From Halalkalibacillus sediminis (lineage in GTDB: Bacteria > Bacillota > Bacilli > Bacillales > Alkalibacillaceae), in contig NZ_PJNH01000002.1 of assembly GCF_002844535.1 (NCBI RefSeq), forward strand, positions 1 to 64,000: DNA of 64,000 nucleotides. The letters are read 5' to 3'. Positions 1 through 12,346 of the stretch are shown piece by piece. Numbering within the stretch: position 1 is the first letter of the stretch; each line of letters opens with the position of its first letter. Position numbers and translations under genes: made by a program. Below the pieces are notes generated by a model that saw nothing but the letters and a program-made list of their open reading frames with translations, did no database searches and was not told where the DNA came from.

Positions 1-17
1 AAAGCCAATCAAACTAC

Positions 18-4701
<4,684 letters not shown>

Positions 4702-4786
4702 CAATATTTGTGGTAATGACGCTTTGATTCGTGCTTGCGCTTTGATTCTTATCTAGTTTTGAAGGTGTATAAAACAACTTCATACT

Positions 4787-4905
4787 TGTCCGGTCGCTAT
4801 AGCAGAGAGGTCACACCTGTTCCCATGCCGAACACAGCCGTTAAGCTCTCTAGCGCCGATGGTAGTTGGGGTTCTTCCCCTGTGAGAGTAGGACGCTGCC
4901 GGGCA
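4787..4905 (+). rRNA. 5S ribosomal RNA
   Basis: The 119-nt 5S rRNA contains the conserved GAGGTCACACCTGTTCCCAT segment and the GAGAGTAGGACGCTGCC 3' arm. The first and last 7 nt (TGTCCGG and CCGGGCA) pair to form helix I, which sets the ends. It lies 85 bp after the 23S gene and is the last rRNA of the operon. Confidence 0.95.
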
Positions 4906-5007
4906 AACAATCATTTTCTCTACTACTGATTGCAAGATTAAAATATAGTTTTTCGTATATTTTAATTTTTTTATAACTAGTCAATACTAAGATGTGTTGA
5001 TGAACAT

Positions 5008-5082
5008 TCCAGCGTAGCTCAGTGGTAGAGCAATCGGCTGTTAACCGATCGGTCGCAGGTTCGAATCCTGCCGCTGGAGCCA
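5008..5082 (+). tRNA. tRNA-Asn (GTT)
   Basis: A cloverleaf is readable. Acceptor TCCAGCG pairs with CGCTGGA, the anticodon loop CTGTTAA holds GTT, the T arm contains GGTTCGAATCC, and CCA is encoded. It is the first of seven tRNA genes that follow the 5S gene and end at one terminator. Confidence 0.95.
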
Positions 5083-5085
5083 TTC

Positions 5086-5158
5086 GCTTCCTTAGCTCAG
5101 TCGGTAGAGCGCATCCATGGTAAGGATGAGGTCACCGGTTCAAGTCCGGTAGGAAGCT
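5086..5158 (+). tRNA. tRNA-Thr (GGT)
   Basis: Acceptor GCTTCCT pairs with AGGAAGC. The anticodon loop ATGGTAA gives GGT (threonine). The T loop is GTTCAAG. No CCA is encoded (the gene ends in T and is followed by CT), so the 3' end must be added enzymatically. Only 3 bp separate it from the preceding tRNA-Asn. Confidence 0.93.
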
Positions 5159-5189
5159 CTGTTGAATAAGTTGTCAATTATACATAATT

Positions 5190-5261
5190 GGCCCGTTGGT
5201 CAAGTGGTTAAGACACCGCCCTTTCACGGCGGTAACACGGGTTCGAATCCCGTACGGGTCA
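5190..5261 (+). tRNA. tRNA-Glu (TTC)
   Basis: Acceptor GGCCCGT pairs with ACGGGTC. The anticodon loop CTTTCAC gives TTC. The T arm is GGGTTCGAATCCC. The discriminator base is A and no CCA is encoded. Confidence 0.93.
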
Positions 5262-5276
5262 TCCAATTAAATATTT

Positions 5277-5352
<76 letters not shown>

Positions 5353-5361
5353 TTTTCAAAT

Positions 5362-5447
5362 GGAGGGATAGCGAAGTTGGCCAAACGCGGCGGACTGTAA
5401 ATCCGCTCCCATCGGGTTCGTAGGTTCGAGTCCTACTCCCTCCACCA
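5362..5447 (+). tRNA. tRNA-Tyr (GTA)
   Basis: A class II tRNA of 86 nt with a long variable arm (around CCCATCGGG). Acceptor GGAGGGA pairs with TCCCTCC. The anticodon loop CTGTAAA gives GTA. CCA is encoded. Confidence 0.95.
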
Positions 5448-5450
5448 TAT

Positions 5451-5525
5451 TGGGCCATAGCCAAGCGGTAAGGCAACGGTTTTTGGTACCGTCATGCGCT
5501 GGTTCGAATCCAGCTGGCCCAGCCA
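5451..5525 (+). tRNA. tRNA-Gln (TTG)
   Basis: Acceptor TGGGCCA pairs with TGGCCCA. The anticodon loop TTTTGGT gives TTG. The T arm is GGTTCGAATCC and CCA is encoded. Confidence 0.94.
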
Positions 5526-5562
5526 TCTTCATAAATAAATTAAATTACATAAAAAAACATGT

Positions 5563-5638
5563 GGGGCCTTAGCTCAGCTGGGAGAGCGCCTGCTTTGCAC
5601 GCAGGAGGTCAGCGGTTCGATCCCGCTAGGCTCCACCA
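5563..5638 (+). tRNA. tRNA-Ala (TGC)
   Basis: Acceptor GGGGCCT pairs with AGGCTCC (one G-U pair). The anticodon loop TTTGCAC gives TGC. The T arm is GGTTCGATCCC and CCA is encoded. It is the last gene of the rRNA-tRNA transcription unit. Confidence 0.95.
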
Positions 5639-5660
5639 TATAATATGTTTACAAAGTTAG

Positions 5661-5692
5661 AGTTGTTTTCCGATTAGGAAAGCAGCTTTTTT
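5661..5692 (+). terminator. Rho-independent terminator of the rrn-tRNA operon
   Basis: An 11-bp stem (AGTTGTTTTCC with GGAAAGCAGCT, using G-U pairs) around the loop GATTA is followed directly by a T run. It lies 23 bp after tRNA-Ala. Confidence 0.8.
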
Positions 5693-5921
5693 ATTTGTAT
5701 ATTGTTATATCTACTTTGAACATACTACCATCAGTTAGGAGAAAGCCAATAAACGTAGATAACAACCATCTAATCTATAAGATCTTGCGATAAATCAGTC
5801 ATGAGTTGACTCATAGTATGACTTTAAGGTTTTTCTCCTGCATATTTATTCAATTTCATGTCCAGTTGAACCAAAGGGTGTATGCGGTTACAATTATTCT
5901 GGAATGAAGGGGGTTTTCAGC

Positions 5922-6824
5922 TTGAATAAAAAGATAAGTATATTGGGTGCTCCAATTACGATCGCTCAACCGAATGGTGGAGTTGATTTAGGTCCAGATG
6001 CGATCCGACATACTGGGCTAGTGAAACGTCTGGAGTCTTTAAACTTAACAATTAGAGATTATGGAAACATTCCTGTCCCAAACAATGGTACAGATAAAAT
6101 TAATCCAGAAACAAATTTAAAAAACCTTGAAAAAGTGGCGCTAGGAAATGAAATGATTGCCGAAAAAGTCAAAGAAGTAAGCGAAAGCGGAGATTTCCCA
6201 TTGATTTTAGGTGGCGATCACAGTATTGCTATTGGGTCTATAGCAGGTCTCCATGATCAATTTAAAGACTTAGGTGTTATTTGGTATGACGCACATGCAG
6301 ATTTAAATAGCGGGGACACTTCCCCTTCAGGAAATATTCATGGAATGTCTTTAGGTGTAAACATCGGTTTTGGAAATGAAAGGTTAACTAGTATTCGTGG
6401 AAAACAACCGAAGTTGAAACCAGAAAACATTGTCATAATGGGAGCTCGCTCGATAGATGATGGTGAAAAAGAACTGATCGGGGAACGAGGTATAAAAGTT
6501 TTCACAGTTCATGATATTCAACAAAAAGGCATTGAAAAAGTTATGGTCGAAGCGATCAATTATTTGAAAGATCGTGTAGATGGAATACATTTGAGTTTGG
6601 ATGTAGATGGCATTGACCCTGCACATACTCCTGGTACAGGGACACCAGTTGAAGGTGGACCTAGTTACCGTGAAACGCATTATGCAATGAGTCTTCTTCA
6701 CGATTCAAACCTTTTAACCTCGGCTGATGTGGTGGAAGTTAACCCGTTACTCGATGAAGGTAATAAAACAGCTGAAGTTGCTCGTGATATGATCGCGGCA
6801 TTTTTGGGTGAAAAATATAAATAA
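5922..6824 (+). CDS. rocF: Arginase
   Basis: Arginase hydrolyses L-arginine to L-ornithine and urea in the cytoplasm, the first step of the arginase route of arginine use. The ureohydrolase manganese signatures are visible: GGDHS at residues 97-101, DAHAD at 123-127 and SLDVDGIDP near 225-235. Length is 300 residues, against 296 for B. subtilis RocF. I chose TTG at 5922 because AAGGGGG lies 8 nt upstream and the protein then begins MNKKISILGAP, as in known arginases; ATG at 5904 lies inside that ribosome binding site region. The gene stands alone with its own terminator. I saw no clear RocR-type enhancer. Confidence 0.93.
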   Translation: MNKKISILGAPITIAQPNGGVDLGPDAIRHTGLVKRLESLNLTIRDYGNIPVPNNGTDKINPETNLKNLEKVALGNEMIAEKVKEVSESGDFPLILGGDHSIAIGSIAGLHDQFKDLGVIWYDAHADLNSGDTSPSGNIHGMSLGVNIGFGNERLTSIRGKQPKLKPENIVIMGARSIDDGEKELIGERGIKVFTVHDIQQKGIEKVMVEAINYLKDRVDGIHLSLDVDGIDPAHTPGTGTPVEGGPSYRETHYAMSLLHDSNLLTSADVVEVNPLLDEGNKTAEVARDMIAAFLGEKYK

Positions 6825-6835
6825 ACATTTACGAA

Positions 6836-6870
6836 AAATCAAACTGTTATTCAACAGTTTGATTTTTTTA
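6836..6870 (+). terminator. Terminator after rocF
   Basis: The inverted repeat AAATCAAACTGTT / AACAGTTTGATTT with a four-base loop is followed by a run of seven T. It begins 12 bp after the arginase stop codon. Confidence 0.9.
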
Positions 6871-6965
6871 TATTTACAAAAAATATTTAAAATTGAATTT
6901 AATTATTTGGAAAAAACAGTTATAATACATTGGTAATTATTTTTCTAAAAAAATTAGTTTTAATT

Positions 6966-6992
6966 TGAAACTTTTTCTGTGGTCTATTCGTA
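6966..6992 (+). promoter_or_regulatory. SigW-type autoregulatory promoter
   Basis: The -35 element TGAAAC (6966-6971) and -10 element CGTA (6989-6992) are separated by 17 bp. This matches the known ECF sigma-W consensus (TGAAAC, about 16-17 bp, CGTA). It lies 36 bp upstream of the sigW start codon, so autoregulation as in B. subtilis is expected. Confidence 0.85.
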
Positions 6993-7028
6993 TTTATTGT
7001 TAGACCGCGTTTCAGGCGGGGGATATTC

Positions 7029-7601
7029 ATGGATTTTTGGCTGAGTCAACAAATCAAGCAAATTAAAAAAGGGAATAATGAAGCATTCGGTGAATTGATT
7101 GATTTGTATCAGCAAAAAATCTATCAGCACTGTTACCGCATGTTGGGGAACCATCACGATGCACAAGAGATAGCACAAGAAACCTTTTTTAAAGCATATA
7201 AAAACATTCATACTTTCAAAAAGCAGAAGAAATTTTCACCTTGGCTGTACCGTATCGCTACGAACTTAGCCATTGATTACATGCGCAAAAAGAAACCAAT
7301 CAGTATCTTAGATAATGAAATTAAAGGTTCTGAACAATTGACGATGCTCGACCAAATAGAATCGAATGAGCCTTCTCCTGACCAAGCATTTGAGAAGAAA
7401 GCAACGAATGAGGAGTTACAATATCATTTGCTTCAGTTACCTGAAAAATACCGAGCTGTGATTGTTTTGCGTTACATACAAGAACTATCCCTACAAGAGA
7501 TTGCAGACATTCTTGACCTACCGCTAGGGACTGTGAAAACACAAATACACAGAGGTAGAGATGTCTTGAAAAAAATTCTCCATGAATCAGTAAGGAGCTG
7601 A
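7029..7601 (+). CDS. sigW: ECF RNA polymerase sigma factor SigW
   Basis: An extracytoplasmic-function sigma factor that directs transcription of envelope-stress and antimicrobial-peptide defence genes when released from its anti-sigma factor. At 190 residues it is near the 187 of B. subtilis SigW. Sigma region 2 is seen at about residues 15-60 (CYRMLGNHHDAQEIAQETFF) and the region 4 helix-turn-helix at about 155-180 (LSLQEIADILDLPLGTVKTQ). The ATG follows a GGCGGGGGAT ribosome binding site. rsiW follows 4 bp later. Gene order with rsiW-cdaA-cdaR-glmM-glmS matches Bacillus. Confidence 0.95.
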   Translation: MDFWLSQQIKQIKKGNNEAFGELIDLYQQKIYQHCYRMLGNHHDAQEIAQETFFKAYKNIHTFKKQKKFSPWLYRIATNLAIDYMRKKKPISILDNEIKGSEQLTMLDQIESNEPSPDQAFEKKATNEELQYHLLQLPEKYRAVIVLRYIQELSLQEIADILDLPLGTVKTQIHRGRDVLKKILHESVRS

Positions 7602-7605
7602 AACC

Positions 7606-8253
7606 ATGGCATGTACGAATGAACAACATTCACGTATTCATCGATATTTTGATAGAGAAATGACTCACAGCGAAGAAATTGAACTTAAGCACCATTTGAT
7701 GGAATGTGAAGAATGCCAGAGAGACTTCCAAGAACTGAAAAAAGTACATGATGATTTATCAGCAATGGAATCCATCGAGGCTCCTGATGATCTGAAGAGC
7801 AATATCATGCAGCAACTACCTGAACAAACTAAAGTGAAACGCTATTCTAAATCATTAAAAGAGCACCCATTCATAACGGCAGCGGCGGTATTTCTCCTAA
7901 TGATGTTCGCTACCTGTATTGTTCAGTATCAGGCGGATCAGCAAATCTCTTTATCCAAGCATGAAAATGTGAAGATAGAGGGTGACACAGTGATCGTCCC
8001 AGAAGGTGAAGTGATTGAGGGAGATTTTGTCGTGAAAAATGCTAATGTCGTTCTTAAAGGAAGGGTTAATGGTAACTTGACTTTAGTAAATAGCACGCTT
8101 ATTGATGAAGAAAGTCATCATTTTGAAGGCACTTTCAGTTCAGTCAACCATCATGTCACAGGCGATGTTATCGAAGTGAATGAGTTCTTTGGATGGGTCA
8201 ACCATAGGGTTCAATCCAATGTGAAAGATTTAATTACATTAGTTACCCCTTAA
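7606..8253 (+). CDS. rsiW: Anti-sigma-W factor RsiW
   Basis: A membrane anti-sigma factor that holds SigW inactive until it is cleaved by regulated intramembrane proteolysis. The zinc-binding anti-sigma motif H-x3-C-x2-C is at H30/C34/C37. One membrane segment spans about residues 88-107. The extracytoplasmic part (about 120-190) has short beta repeats (VIVPEGEVIEGDFVV and similar) as in RsiW proteins. Length is 215 residues against about 208 in B. subtilis. AAGGAG lies 7 nt upstream of the ATG. It is co-transcribed with sigW and followed by a terminator. Confidence 0.92.
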   Translation: MACTNEQHSRIHRYFDREMTHSEEIELKHHLMECEECQRDFQELKKVHDDLSAMESIEAPDDLKSNIMQQLPEQTKVKRYSKSLKEHPFITAAAVFLLMMFATCIVQYQADQQISLSKHENVKIEGDTVIVPEGEVIEGDFVVKNANVVLKGRVNGNLTLVNSTLIDEESHHFEGTFSSVNHHVTGDVIEVNEFFGWVNHRVQSNVKDLITLVTP

Positions 8254-8282
8254 CAGTACTTGGTGATCAAGTACTGTTTTTT
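8252..8282 (+). terminator. Terminator after rsiW
   Basis: The stem AACAGTACTT / AAGTACTGTT with loop GGTGATC is followed by TTTT and overlaps the rsiW stop codon. It separates the sigW-rsiW unit from cdaA. Confidence 0.88.
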
Positions 8283-8306
8283 AAATGAAATTACCAGCGA
8301 AAATCC

Positions 8307-8334
8307 TTATTGTTATAAGAAAATATGCTATAAT
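8307..8334 (+). promoter_or_regulatory. Probable SigA promoter of the cdaA-cdaR-glmM operon
   Basis: TTATTG (8307-8312), a 16-bp spacer and TATAAT (8329-8334) preceded by TG one base upstream (extended -10). It lies 76 bp before the cdaA start codon. Read by eye only. Confidence 0.6.
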
Positions 8335-8410
8335 TGAAATATCGTGTGTCACGAACGGGTAGTAATAATAGTATACGTTATTGAATTTTTTGCATGGAGG
8401 AAGTGTGGGC

Positions 8411-9232
8411 ATGTCCTGGGAAGAACTGGATTTATTGAATTTACTACGGAACATGGTCGATATTGCGATCGTATGGTTCGTTATATATAAACTTTTTACA
8501 TTAATACAAGGTACAAAAGCCGTTCAATTACTGAAGGGTATTTTTGTTGTGCTTGGTATATGGTTTTTTAGTTCTATCTTAGGATTATCAACAGTCCAGT
8601 GGTTGGTATATCAAGCGATTAACTGGGGTTTTCTAGCAGTTATCATTCTATTCCAACCAGAGCTTAGAAGAGCTCTCGAACAATTAGGACGAGGTAGTTT
8701 CTTCGGTAGAAGTTCTACTTCAGAGGAGAAAGATATAAGCGAGACAATTGAAGCAATTTTAAGATCTTGTAATTACATGGGAAAGAGAAGGATTGGAGCT
8801 TTGATTTCAATCGAACGCGAAACTGGTATGGGGGATTACATAGAGACAGGAGTACCTGTCAATGGTCGCCTAACCAGTGAATTACTCACCAATATTTTCA
8901 TCCCGAATGCTCCTTTACATGATGGTGCGGTAGTGATTCGAGGAAACGAGATCGTAGCAGCTGCATGTTATTTGCCTCTAAGTGAAAGTCCTTTCATCTC
9001 AAAAGAATTAGGAACCCGTCACCGCGCTGCAATGGGGGTCAGTGAAGTCACAGACGCTCTAACCATCATAGTATCTGAAGAAACGGGAAGTATTTCTTGT
9101 ACGAAAAATGGGGAGCTTCATAGGAAGTTAGATGAGGATGCTTTAAGAAACATCTTACAAAAAGAACTGAACCCTAACCTAGACTCGGCTTCATCTAAGT
9201 CATGGAACTGGAGGGGGAAGCGAGATGGATAA
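8411..9232 (+). CDS. cdaA: Diadenylate cyclase CdaA
   Basis: A membrane-bound DAC-domain enzyme that makes cyclic di-AMP from two ATP; c-di-AMP controls potassium and osmolyte uptake and is essential in most Bacillales. Three membrane segments lie within about residues 15-85, followed by the DAC domain. Catalytic motifs DGA (171-173) and RHR (203-205) are intact. I chose ATG at 8411, preceded by GGAGG, giving 273 residues, the same as B. subtilis CdaA; an upstream TTG at 8381 lacks a binding site. It overlaps cdaR by 8 bp, and cdaR-glmM follow in one operon. Confidence 0.95.
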   Translation: MSWEELDLLNLLRNMVDIAIVWFVIYKLFTLIQGTKAVQLLKGIFVVLGIWFFSSILGLSTVQWLVYQAINWGFLAVIILFQPELRRALEQLGRGSFFGRSSTSEEKDISETIEAILRSCNYMGKRRIGALISIERETGMGDYIETGVPVNGRLTSELLTNIFIPNAPLHDGAVVIRGNEIVAAACYLPLSESPFISKELGTRHRAAMGVSEVTDALTIIVSEETGSISCTKNGELHRKLDEDALRNILQKELNPNLDSASSKSWNWRGKRDG

Positions 9233-10460
9233 GTGGATTAAAAGCCCTTGGTTTACGAGAGTCGTTTCGTTATTTTTAGCATTGTTGTTGTACATGACTG
9301 TTTATTTGGATGAGGCTAATACTCAACGATCGGCAGATACATTCTTACCCTCTGGGTCTGAGGATTCGGAAATTGTTGAAAATGTGCCACTTCAGGTGCT
9401 TTTGGACGGTGAGGAATATGTTGTACGAGGAGTCCCTGATACTGTAAACGTTACCTTAGAGGGTCCGCGAAGTGTAATTACTCAGGCTAAAAGGCAACAG
9501 AACTTTGATATACAAATCGACCTGAATGATTTGGGTCCTGGAACTCATGAAGTAGAAGTACAGCATTCTGGCGTACCGAACCAATTATCTATATTCATCG
9601 ATCCTCGCACAATAGAAGTTACTCTTGAGGAACGCGAAACTATGACCTTACCTGTTGAACTGGATTATGTAGGTCGTAATGGTGTGGATGATTCTGAAGT
9701 TTTCGCCTCAGAGCCTATAATAACTCCATCTGAAGTGGAGGTAACAGGTCCTAAGTCAATCATCGAGAGGGTGGCGATGGTTAAGGCTATTGTCGGGTTT
9801 GCTGACTTAGCTCAAGATGGACTAGCACAAAACATCCCGGTGAAAGTATATGATACAGAAGGAAATGAATTGAATGTATTTGTGGAGCCATCAAATGTCA
9901 ACGTTGAGGCAGACGTTTCGATCAGTGATAAAAGGTACCCAATAACATTTGAAAAAACTGGCCAATTGAGCGAAGATCTAGTTCTTCAGTCAATAAACGT
10001 CAACCCAGTTTCTGCGACTCTATTTGGTACAGATGAGCGCATAGATGAGATTACTAGATTAGAACCAATAAACGTTGATTTATCAGAGATAACAGAGACC
10101 ACGACTAGGGAAGTGGAATTACCTCTCCCTTCAGGAACAACTAAAATAGAGCCTGAAAAAGTCGAAGTTGAAGTGGTTGTTGAAGAAGCTATAGAAGAAG
10201 TATATGAACAGGTTGAAATTGACATTGAAAATTTAGAAGATAGAGAGATTACTTTTATCGACCCAAATGAACCAGAAGTTGATTTAACAGTAATTGGCAC
10301 TGAAGATGTGTTAGAGAATCTCGACATAAACGACATAAAAGTATGGATCAATGTCGAAGATTTTGTTGAAGGTGAAGGTTATGCAGACATCGAAGTAGAA
10401 GGACCTGAAGACATCAGAGTGAGAACAAGTGAAGAACGAGTAAGAATCAGGATCGAATAA
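9225..10460 (+). CDS. cdaR: CdaA regulatory protein CdaR (YbbR domains)
   Basis: An extracellular YbbR-domain protein anchored by one N-terminal membrane helix (about residues 9-27). In Bacillales CdaR binds CdaA and tunes its activity. YbbR-type beta units repeat through the chain (e.g. VTLEGPRSVI near 75, VEVTGPKSII near 165, VTVIG near 360). Length is 411 residues, shorter than the 483 of B. subtilis, which suggests one repeat fewer. The C-terminal half is very rich in Glu and Asp, as in salt-tolerant organisms. The start overlaps the cdaA stop, implying translational coupling. Confidence 0.9.
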   Translation: MDKWIKSPWFTRVVSLFLALLLYMTVYLDEANTQRSADTFLPSGSEDSEIVENVPLQVLLDGEEYVVRGVPDTVNVTLEGPRSVITQAKRQQNFDIQIDLNDLGPGTHEVEVQHSGVPNQLSIFIDPRTIEVTLEERETMTLPVELDYVGRNGVDDSEVFASEPIITPSEVEVTGPKSIIERVAMVKAIVGFADLAQDGLAQNIPVKVYDTEGNELNVFVEPSNVNVEADVSISDKRYPITFEKTGQLSEDLVLQSINVNPVSATLFGTDERIDEITRLEPINVDLSEITETTTREVELPLPSGTTKIEPEKVEVEVVVEEAIEEVYEQVEIDIENLEDREITFIDPNEPEVDLTVIGTEDVLENLDINDIKVWINVEDFVEGEGYADIEVEGPEDIRVRTSEERVRIRIE

Positions 10461-10502
10461 AACGGGGAACACGATAAAGGTAATGTGAAGGAGAGAAACG
10501 TC

Positions 10503-11855
10503 ATGGGAAAATATTTCGGGACAGACGGCGTCCGAGGGGTTGCCAATACTGAATTAACACCAGAACTAGCATTTAAGTTAGGAAGATACGGAGCTTACGC
10601 TTTAACAAAAAATTCTACTGAAAAATCAAAATTGATGGTAGGAAGAGATACGAGAGTTTCTGGCGAAATGTTAGAAGGGGCTTTGATTGCAGGTGTTATG
10701 TCTGTAGGAGTGGAAGTGATGCGTTTAGGTGTCATCTCCACACCAGGAGTTGCTTACTTGACTAAAGTTTCCGGAGCTGAAGGAGGCGTCATGATTTCAG
10801 CTTCCCATAACCCTGTAGAGGACAACGGAATCAAGTTCTTCGGATCAGATGGTTTTAAACTTTCAGAAGCTCAAGAAAATGAAATTGAAGGTCTACTAGA
10901 TGCTGAACTTGATGAGCTTCCTCGTCCGGTAGGAGCTGAAGTTGGACGGATTGAAGATTATTTCGAAGGCGGACAAAAATACCTTCAACACCTGAAGCAG
11001 ACAGTAGATCACGATTTTGATGGAGTGAAAATCGTACTCGACTGTGCCCATGGTGCGACTTCATCCCTTGCTTCTCATCTATTTGCGGATTTAGAAGCGG
11101 ATACGTTAGCAATTGGTGCATCTCCAGATGGGTACAATATTAACGATGGATACGGTTCAACTAACCCTGAGAAACTTCGTGAAACGGTGATCGAACAAAA
11201 GGCAGATATTGGTCTAGCTTTTGATGGTGATGGAGATCGCCTAATCGCGGTGGATGAGAAAGGCAATGTCATCGATGGCGATAAAATCATGTATATTTGT
11301 GCTAAATATTTTAAAGAACAAGGTCGCTTGAAACAGGATACACTTGTGACGACCGTTATGAGTAATATAGGACTATATAGAGCGCTTGATGAATTAGAGA
11401 TTGCTAACCTTAAAACATCTGTCGGAGATAAATATGTGATGGAAGAAATGCGAAAGCACGATTACAACCTTGGGGGCGAACAGTCCGGCCATATCATTTT
11501 CTTAGAACATAACACTACAGGAGACGGTATGCTTTCAGCTCTCCAACTTGTGAATGTTATGCAGGATAAAGAAAAGTCATTATCTGAGTTAGCTGGAGAA
11601 ATGACGAAATTCCCGCAAGTATTGAAAAATGTCCGTGTAACGAATAAGCAAGAGGTACAGATGAGTCAGGTTGTTAACGATGAGATTGATCGTGTAGAAA
11701 ACGAGCTAGGCGATAAAGGTCGCGTACTTGTACGCCCTTCAGGTACGGAACCAGTTGTTCGTATCATGGTGGAAGCACCAACTAAAGATGAATGTGAAAA
11801 ATATGTAGAACAAGTGGTAAAAGTAGTAGAACAATCATATGGTTTAGAACAATAG
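10503..11855 (+). CDS. glmM: Phosphoglucosamine mutase
   Basis: Interconverts glucosamine-6-phosphate and glucosamine-1-phosphate on the route to UDP-N-acetylglucosamine and peptidoglycan. The alpha-D-phosphohexomutase layout is clear: FGTDGVRG at residues 5-12, the phosphoserine loop ISASHNP with Ser101, the magnesium loop DGDGDR near 240, and the sugar/phosphate loops GEQSGH and RPSGTEP later. Length is 450 residues, typical for the family. ATG at 10503 is preceded by AAGGAG; an in-frame ATG at 10485 would precede that site and is less likely. It is the last gene of the cdaA-cdaR-glmM operon, as in B. subtilis. Confidence 0.96.
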   Translation: MGKYFGTDGVRGVANTELTPELAFKLGRYGAYALTKNSTEKSKLMVGRDTRVSGEMLEGALIAGVMSVGVEVMRLGVISTPGVAYLTKVSGAEGGVMISASHNPVEDNGIKFFGSDGFKLSEAQENEIEGLLDAELDELPRPVGAEVGRIEDYFEGGQKYLQHLKQTVDHDFDGVKIVLDCAHGATSSLASHLFADLEADTLAIGASPDGYNINDGYGSTNPEKLRETVIEQKADIGLAFDGDGDRLIAVDEKGNVIDGDKIMYICAKYFKEQGRLKQDTLVTTVMSNIGLYRALDELEIANLKTSVGDKYVMEEMRKHDYNLGGEQSGHIIFLEHNTTGDGMLSALQLVNVMQDKEKSLSELAGEMTKFPQVLKNVRVTNKQEVQMSQVVNDEIDRVENELGDKGRVLVRPSGTEPVVRIMVEAPTKDECEKYVEQVVKVVEQSYGLEQ

Positions 11856-11867
11856 ATGACTCAAGAG

Positions 11868-11898
11868 CATAGAGGATATGTCTCTATGCTCTTTTTTT
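11868..11898 (+). terminator. Terminator after glmM
   Basis: The inverted repeat AGAGCATAGAG / CTCTATGCTCT is followed by seven T, 12 bp after the glmM stop. glmS is therefore mostly transcribed from its own promoter. Confidence 0.9.
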
Positions 11899-11966
11899 CA
11901 TACTTTTTGAATGTTCAACTTTGTTAAAGGATTAAAGTATGTGAAACTAAGGCTTTCACCTTTAAG

Positions 11967-11990
11967 ACTTGGCGAGAAGCCAAGTTTTTC
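11967..11990 (+). terminator. Second hairpin/terminator upstream of glmS
   Basis: A 7-bp GC-rich stem ACTTGGC / GCCAAGT with loop GAGAA is followed by TTTTC. It lies between the glmM terminator and the glmS promoter and may back up termination. Confidence 0.6.
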
Positions 11991-12000
11991 TCAAAAAGGA

Positions 12001-12029
12001 TTGACCAAATAAATAAAAGTAATTAAAAT
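12001..12029 (+). promoter_or_regulatory. Probable SigA promoter of glmS
   Basis: TTGACC (12001-12006), a 17-bp spacer and TAAAAT (12024-12029). It lies about 65 bp upstream of the ribozyme cleavage site, so the transcript would carry the full ribozyme. Confidence 0.65.
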
Positions 12030-12094
12030 ATGCATTAGCTTGTTTATGCAAGCCTTGATTTGGGAATGGAAAGGAGCATAGTGGTTAAATAGTT

Positions 12095-12260
12095 TTATAA
12101 GCGCCTGAACTATTTCAATGGACGGAAAAATTGAAGTAGTTGACGAGGAGGAGGTTCATCGATTCATCGGCGGATGCCTCCCGGTTGAGATCACAACTGT
12201 TAAGTTGTCAGTGAAAACGTAGAGGCGACTCTATGCACAACCACTGATGACATGATCATC
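12095..12260 (+). ncRNA. glmS ribozyme-riboswitch
   Basis: A self-cleaving leader RNA that uses glucosamine-6-phosphate as cofactor. It cuts its own mRNA when the product of GlmS is plentiful. Conserved blocks of the family are readable: AGCGCCTGAAC after the cleavage point, GACGAGGAGGAGGTTC, TCGGCGGATGCCTCCCGG and GATCACAAC. By analogy with characterised members, cleavage falls between A12100 and G12101. The core lies about 90-245 nt upstream of the glmS start codon. Confidence 0.93.
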
Positions 12261-12279
12261 CAAAATAAATTATTAGCGA

Positions 12280-12335
12280 GAAAGGGGCAAATGTCTTGCC
12301 CCGAGCAACACGTTTGCCTCTTTCGACGTAGGAGG
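12280..12335 (+). promoter_or_regulatory. Alternative hairpins between ribozyme and glmS ribosome binding site
   Basis: 12280-12291 (GAAAGGGGCAAA) can pair over 12 bp (one G-U) with 12313-12324 (TTTGCCTCTTTC). Part of the same 5' strand (12284-12290) can instead pair with 12296-12302 (TTGCCCC). The two folds exclude each other and end just before the AGGAGG at 12330-12335. A regulatory role is only inferred. Confidence 0.4.
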
Positions 12336-12346
12336 TAACACATAAT

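Noticed and set aside
6893-6926. SigA promoter (TTGAAT/TATAAT) before sigW
   Set aside because: The spacer is 22 bp, too long; the SigW-type promoter closer to the gene is convincing.
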